A stretch of DNA of 16,654 bases from contig DATKZS010000191.1 in NCBI GenBank assembly GCA_035527835.1, forward strand, positions 1 to 16,654, in the 5' to 3' direction. This DNA comes from DATKZS01 sp035527835 [NCBI: bacterium] (GTDB lineage: Bacteria > RBG-13-61-14). Of this stretch, positions 14,348 to 16,654 are shown one piece after another (positions within the stretch are counted from its first letter, which is position 1; the number at the start of each line of letters is the position of its first letter). A model generated the notes under the pieces. It worked only from the letters and a program-made list of their open reading frames with translations, was not told the DNA's origin and did not search any database. The position numbers and the translations under genes are program-made.

Positions 14348-15370
14348 CTACTTGCCGGCTTCCTCTACCAGGATCACCGGCACCACGCTCATGCCTACTC
14401 TCAGGGGATGGGCCGCGAGGTCGGCCCCCACGATCTTGATCCGGACCGGGATACGCTGCACCACCTTGATGTAGTTCCCGGTCGCGTTCTCCGGAGGCAG
14501 CAGGCTGAACGCCGCGCCCGTCCCCGCCATGATGCTCTCGACCTCGCCGTTGAACTTCACCCCCGGATACGTGTCCACCTTGAAATTCACCTTCTGCCCC
14601 GACCGCACCTTGGTCAGGTCCGTCTCCTTGTAGTTGGCCGTGATATGGACGCCCGTGAGCGGCACCACCGACATGATCGGCTGGCCCGCCGCCACCACCT
14701 GGCCCACCGTCACGTTCTTGCGCGTCACGTAACCCGCGACCGGCGCCGTGACCGCCGCGTGCTCCAGCATCAGCTCCACCCGCTTCACCTGCGCCTCCGC
14801 CAGTTGCACCGCCGCCTCGTTGCCCTCCGCGTCCGGCTCGCCCAGCACCGCCTCGATCTGCTTGCGCTGGTTCTGGGCCGCCGCGATCTGCGCGTTCACC
14901 GCGTCCCATTGCGTCTTAACCCGGTCGTACTCGTCAACTGAGACGTGCTGCTCATGGAGCAGGCTCGAAAACCTGTTCTTCTCCTTGTCCAGCAGCGCCT
15001 TCTGCGCCGCCAGCGCGTCCGACTGCGACCGGACCACCTCGATCGCCTGGCGCTGGCCCGCCACTTGGTTCTTGACCATCGCCAGGTTCTTCCGAGCCAC
15101 CGCCAACTCGGCCTCGATGTCCTTGGGATCAAGACGCGCCAGCACGTCGCCCGCCTGGACCAGCCGGTTCGAATGCGCCAGGACCTCCCGCACCATGCCC
15201 GGTACCTGGAAGCCGATGGTATAGATGTCGCCGTCAATGTAAGCGTCGTCGGTGATGATGTGCGTGGACCGGTAATCAAGATACCAGATGATGCCGCCGA
15301 TAATGACAAGCAGCAGAATCAACAGGATCACGCCGATCGCTTTCCTCTTCTTCTTTTCCGGTGGGGCCAA
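14348..15370 (-). CDS. emrA: HlyD/EmrA-type membrane fusion protein
   Basis: A 340-aa periplasmic adaptor that links an inner-membrane exporter to an outer-membrane channel. A basic N-terminus (MAPPEKKKRK) precedes one transmembrane helix (about 11-30). The EmrA-like start of the barrel-sandwich domain, TDDAYIDGDIYTIGFQVPGMV, lies at 40-60. A long coiled-coil hairpin rich in Gln/Ala spans about 83-205. The second lipoyl half follows (VTAPVAGYVTRKNVTVGQVV, 207-226), then the beta-barrel with ANYKETDLTKVRSGQ (245-259). An ATG at 15446-15448 would add 26 residues but has no Shine-Dalgarno. AAGGAGG at 15379-15385 sits eight bases before TTG 15368-15370, so TTG is preferred. The exporter gene follows downstream after a repeat-filled gap. 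It diverges from the MsrA-like gene. Confidence 0.92.
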   Translation of the reverse strand: MAPPEKKKRKAIGVILLILLLVIIGGIIWYLDYRSTHIITDDAYIDGDIYTIGFQVPGMVREVLAHSNRLVQAGDVLARLDPKDIEAELAVARKNLAMVKNQVAGQRQAIEVVRSQSDALAAQKALLDKEKNRFSSLLHEQHVSVDEYDRVKTQWDAVNAQIAAAQNQRKQIEAVLGEPDAEGNEAAVQLAEAQVKRVELMLEHAAVTAPVAGYVTRKNVTVGQVVAAGQPIMSVVPLTGVHITANYKETDLTKVRSGQKVNFKVDTYPGVKFNGEVESIMAGTGAAFSLLPPENATGNYIKVVQRIPVRIKIVGADLAAHPLRVGMSVVPVILVEEAGK

Positions 15371-15378
15371 ATTCCCGT

Positions 15379-15385
15379 CCTCCTT
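15379..15385 (-). promoter_or_regulatory. Strong Shine-Dalgarno for the emrA TTG start
   Basis: AAGGAGG on the minus strand, eight bases before TTG 15368-15370. It lies within the possible longer frame beginning at 15448, which has no ribosome site of its own. Confidence 0.6.
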
Positions 15386-15483
15386 GACCGTATGAATCAC
15401 CGCGCCGGCCCGCCGCTTTGGAATGCGGTGGCTTGACACCGCTTTCATTGGCCGTGCGACTCAATCTGCGTGCAATGGGATCG

Positions 15484-15502
15484 CACGGATGAAGAATCCG
15501 TG
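15484..15502. promoter_or_regulatory. Inverted repeat in the divergent emrA/msrA-like gap (possible operator)
   Basis: CACGGAT-GAAGA-ATCCGTG gives 7-bp arms with a 5-base centre. It lies 114 bp upstream of the emrA TTG start and about 160 bp from the MsrA-like gene. The position would suit a repressor site for the efflux operon, but it could equally be a leader hairpin. Nearby GACGCTCCG occurs twice in direct orientation. Confidence 0.3.
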
Positions 15503-15564
15503 TCCGGACGCTCCGAAAAGTATAAGACCGAAACCCGCGATTGCAAAGAGCGCCCGACGCTCCG

Positions 15565-15593
15565 TTGAAACCGCCGAATAAAACGATTAAATT
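15565..15593 (+). promoter_or_regulatory. Probable sigma-70-type promoter for the MsrA-like gene
   Basis: TTGAAA (15565-15570) and TAAATT (15588-15593) are separated by 17 bp and match the consensus in five and four of six positions. They lie about 70 bp before the start codon in a locally A/T-rich patch of otherwise GC-rich DNA. Confidence 0.45.
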
Positions 15594-15664
15594 AGTGTCT
15601 GGTGCGATGTCCGGGTGGGTAGGCCACGGAGGGGGAACATTCTCGACGAAAAGGAGAAAAGGCC

Positions 15665-16405
15665 ATGAATAAAAAAATAATGGTCGTGATCGGACTGATC
15701 GCTCTGCTTGCAGGCATGGTCATGGCGGCGGGCTGTGAAAAAAAGGCGGCGGACAAGCCCGCCGCGGACAAGCCCGCCGCACACAAGCCCGCCAAGCTCA
15801 GCGCGGACGACAAGAAGCCCGCGGTGATCATGGACGATCCCCGCATGCAAAAGGCCGTGTTCGCGGGAGGACATTTCTGGTGCATGACGCCGCCGTTCGA
15901 GAAGATCAACGGCGTGAAGCAGGTGGTTGCCGGGTATGCCGGGTGCCACCAGCCCAACCCGACCTATGAACAGGTGGCCGCCGGCGGGAGCGGATGCCTG
16001 GAGGCGGTCATGGTCATTTTTGATCCCCGCAAGGTCCCTTATAAAGACCTCCTGGAGGTCTTCTGGCGACAGATTGATCCCACCGACGACGGCGGCCAGT
16101 TCTCGGACCAAGGAAGCCAGTACCGAACCGCCATTTATTACTTCGGATACAAGCAGAAGATGGAGGCCGAAGCATCCAAGGCCGAGCTCAGCGATTCCGG
16201 AAGGTTCGACCAGCCAATCGTCACCATGATCCTGCCCTTCCTCCGATTCTACCCCGCCGAACAGTACCATCAGGACTATTACCAGAAGAACCCCCAAGAC
16301 TACGAACAGTACCGAAAAGCCTCCGGCCGCGACCAGTTCCTCCAAAAAGCCTGGCCCCCGGAAAAACCCGCCGAATCCGAAGGCGGAGAGGAAACACCCG
16401 AATAA
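15665..16405 (+). CDS. Exported MsrA-like protein lacking the catalytic cysteine
   Basis: A 246-aa protein with an N-terminal signal ending in a lipobox-like MAAGC (Cys24), so probably a lipoprotein. An Ala/Lys/Pro linker precedes an MsrA domain (about 62-232). Most MsrA landmarks are clear: NPTYEQV (98-104), Glu113, DPTDDGGQFSDQGSQYR (138-154) and [13 protein letters not shown] (198-210). The reactive site, however, reads GGHFWCMT instead of GGCFWCME: His70 replaces the catalytic Cys and Thr75 the Glu. The conserved GHxE motif reads GCLE (Cys111 for His), and GGH reads GCH (Cys94). Standard sulfoxide reduction should be impossible, though Cys73, Cys94 and Cys111 remain. It is clearly related to the MsrA half of the fusion at 2444-3670. 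AAGGAG at 15651-15656 fixes the ATG. It may be a pseudo-enzyme, a binding protein or a re-purposed active site. Confidence 0.9.
   Translation: MNKKIMVVIGLIALLAGMVMAAGCEKKAADKPAADKPAAHKPAKLSADDKKPAVIMDDPRMQKAVFAGGHFWCMTPPFEKINGVKQVVAGYAGCHQPNPTYEQVAAGGSGCLEAVMVIFDPRKVPYKDLLEVFWRQIDPTDDGGQFSDQGSQYRTAIYYFGYKQKMEAEASKAELSDSGRFDQPIVTMILPFLRFYPAEQYHQDYYQKNPQDYEQYRKASGRDQFLQKAWPPEKPAESEGGEETPE
15749..15793 (+). repeat. Three tandem copies of a 15-bp unit in the MsrA-like linker
   Basis: GCGGACAAGCCCGCC is present twice exactly (15749-15763, 15764-15778) and once with two changes (15779-15793). It encodes ADKPA, ADKPA, AHKPA at residues 29-43, a flexible tether after the lipobox. Confidence 0.9.
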
Positions 16406-16456
16406 GCTCGAAAGCTCCATGCGCTGCAAGGCGGATGGCGAGGGCGACGAGGGCGA

Positions 16457-16483
16457 GGTCAGGTCTCGACATTAGACATTTCT
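16457..16483. repeat. Second copy of one arm of the REP-like palindrome
   Basis: These 27 bases are the exact reverse complement of 11512-11538, the right arm of the palindrome about 5 kb away. No opposing arm is found next to it, so it is a solo half-element. It lies in the gap between two convergent genes, just after the stop of the MsrA-like gene. Confidence 0.85.
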
Positions 16484-16508
16484 CTTCTCTTGAGAACACG
16501 AATATTAT

Positions 16509-16654
16509 TTACTCACTCTTGTCCAAAATAGGCCGTAAGAAAACCGCCAAGACGCCAAGAGCGCCAAGGATCGCCAAGTAAATCATGATGTTTTTTTGCG
16601 GCCCGGCAAAGAACAGCTCCGGAGCGTTGGCCCCAACCGGCTTGGCGAACCGGC
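16509..16654 (-). CDS. C-terminal end of an integral membrane protein (runs off the window)
   Basis: The minus-strand frame from 16654 to the stop at 16509-16511 is open and reads RFAKPVGANAPELFFAGPQK followed by NIMIYLAILGALGVLAVFLR and PILDKSE. This is a loop, a clean hydrophobic helix of about 18 residues and a short charged tail, as at the end of a multi-spanning transporter. Codons in the loop favour G/C at third positions, like the neighbouring genes. The family cannot be told from 47 residues; a transporter is likely. Part of the helix is encoded by a periodic CGCCAAG tract, so a repeat may have shaped this terminus. The gene converges with the MsrA-like gene. Confidence 0.6.
   Translation of the reverse strand, partial: RFAKPVGANAPELFFAGPQKNIMIYLAILGALGVLAVFLRPILDKSE
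16545..16578. repeat. Short-period CGCCAAG tract
   Basis: CGCCAAG occurs four times in 34 bp at spacings of 8, 9 and 10 bp. The design matches the other short-period arms in this window (GCAAAG, GCACAGAG, AGGATA units). No opposing arm is seen before the window ends, and the tract overlaps the minus-strand membrane-protein frame. Confidence 0.6.

Noticed and set aside
14208-14909. Minus-strand frame of 233 codons within emrA and the repeat region
   Set aside because: It is a Gly/Arg-rich out-of-frame reading of emrA that continues into repeat DNA, without any domain.

Overview
This is a GC-rich bacterial chromosomal window with eleven supported genes: nine complete and two cut by the window edges. 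A eukaryotic-type Ser/Thr kinase, several exported hydrolases (sulfatase, GH31 glycosidase, type-B carboxylesterase, M28-like protein) and abundant modular intergenic hairpin repeats suggest a heterotrophic Gram-negative of the Acidobacteriota/Planctomycetota/Myxococcota kind. I cannot fix the phylum. I saw no rRNA, tRNA, CRISPR array, integrase or transposase gene.

Layout. 1-2287 (+): C-terminal part of a Ser/Thr kinase, a GNAT acetyltransferase and an unrecognised acidic 238-aa protein. 2444-5047 (+): an exported MsrA-MsrB fusion followed 24 bp later by a Tat-exported sulfatase, probably co-transcribed. 5065-9339 (-): a secreted carboxylesterase followed by a secreted GH31 glycosidase, converging on the sulfatase. 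9340-9728: divergent intergenic region with a chain of small hairpins. 9729-11339 (+): a PA-domain M28-like protein whose active-site motifs are altered. 11340-11658: a repeat-rich gap with a perfect 20-bp-arm palindrome, a 17-bp tandem repeat and a possible gene remnant. 11659-12312 (+): a 217-aa protein, possibly V4R/heme-NO-binding-like. 12445-15370 (-): an EmrA/EmrB-type efflux pair whose two genes are separated by nested inverted repeats. 15665-16405 (+): an exported MsrA paralogue that lacks the catalytic cysteine. 16509-16654 (-): the C-terminal end of a membrane protein.

Theme. Most complete products are predicted to be exported or membrane-bound, in keeping with a periplasmic programme of polymer and ester breakdown, methionine repair and drug efflux. 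I see no single novel multi-gene system. The most unusual single item is the MsrA-like protein at 15665-16405: the reactive-cysteine position is His, and the conserved His of the GHxE motif is Cys. Next come the M28-like protein with its altered metal site, and several families of short-period dyad repeats in intergenic DNA, one of which appears to run through coding sequence.
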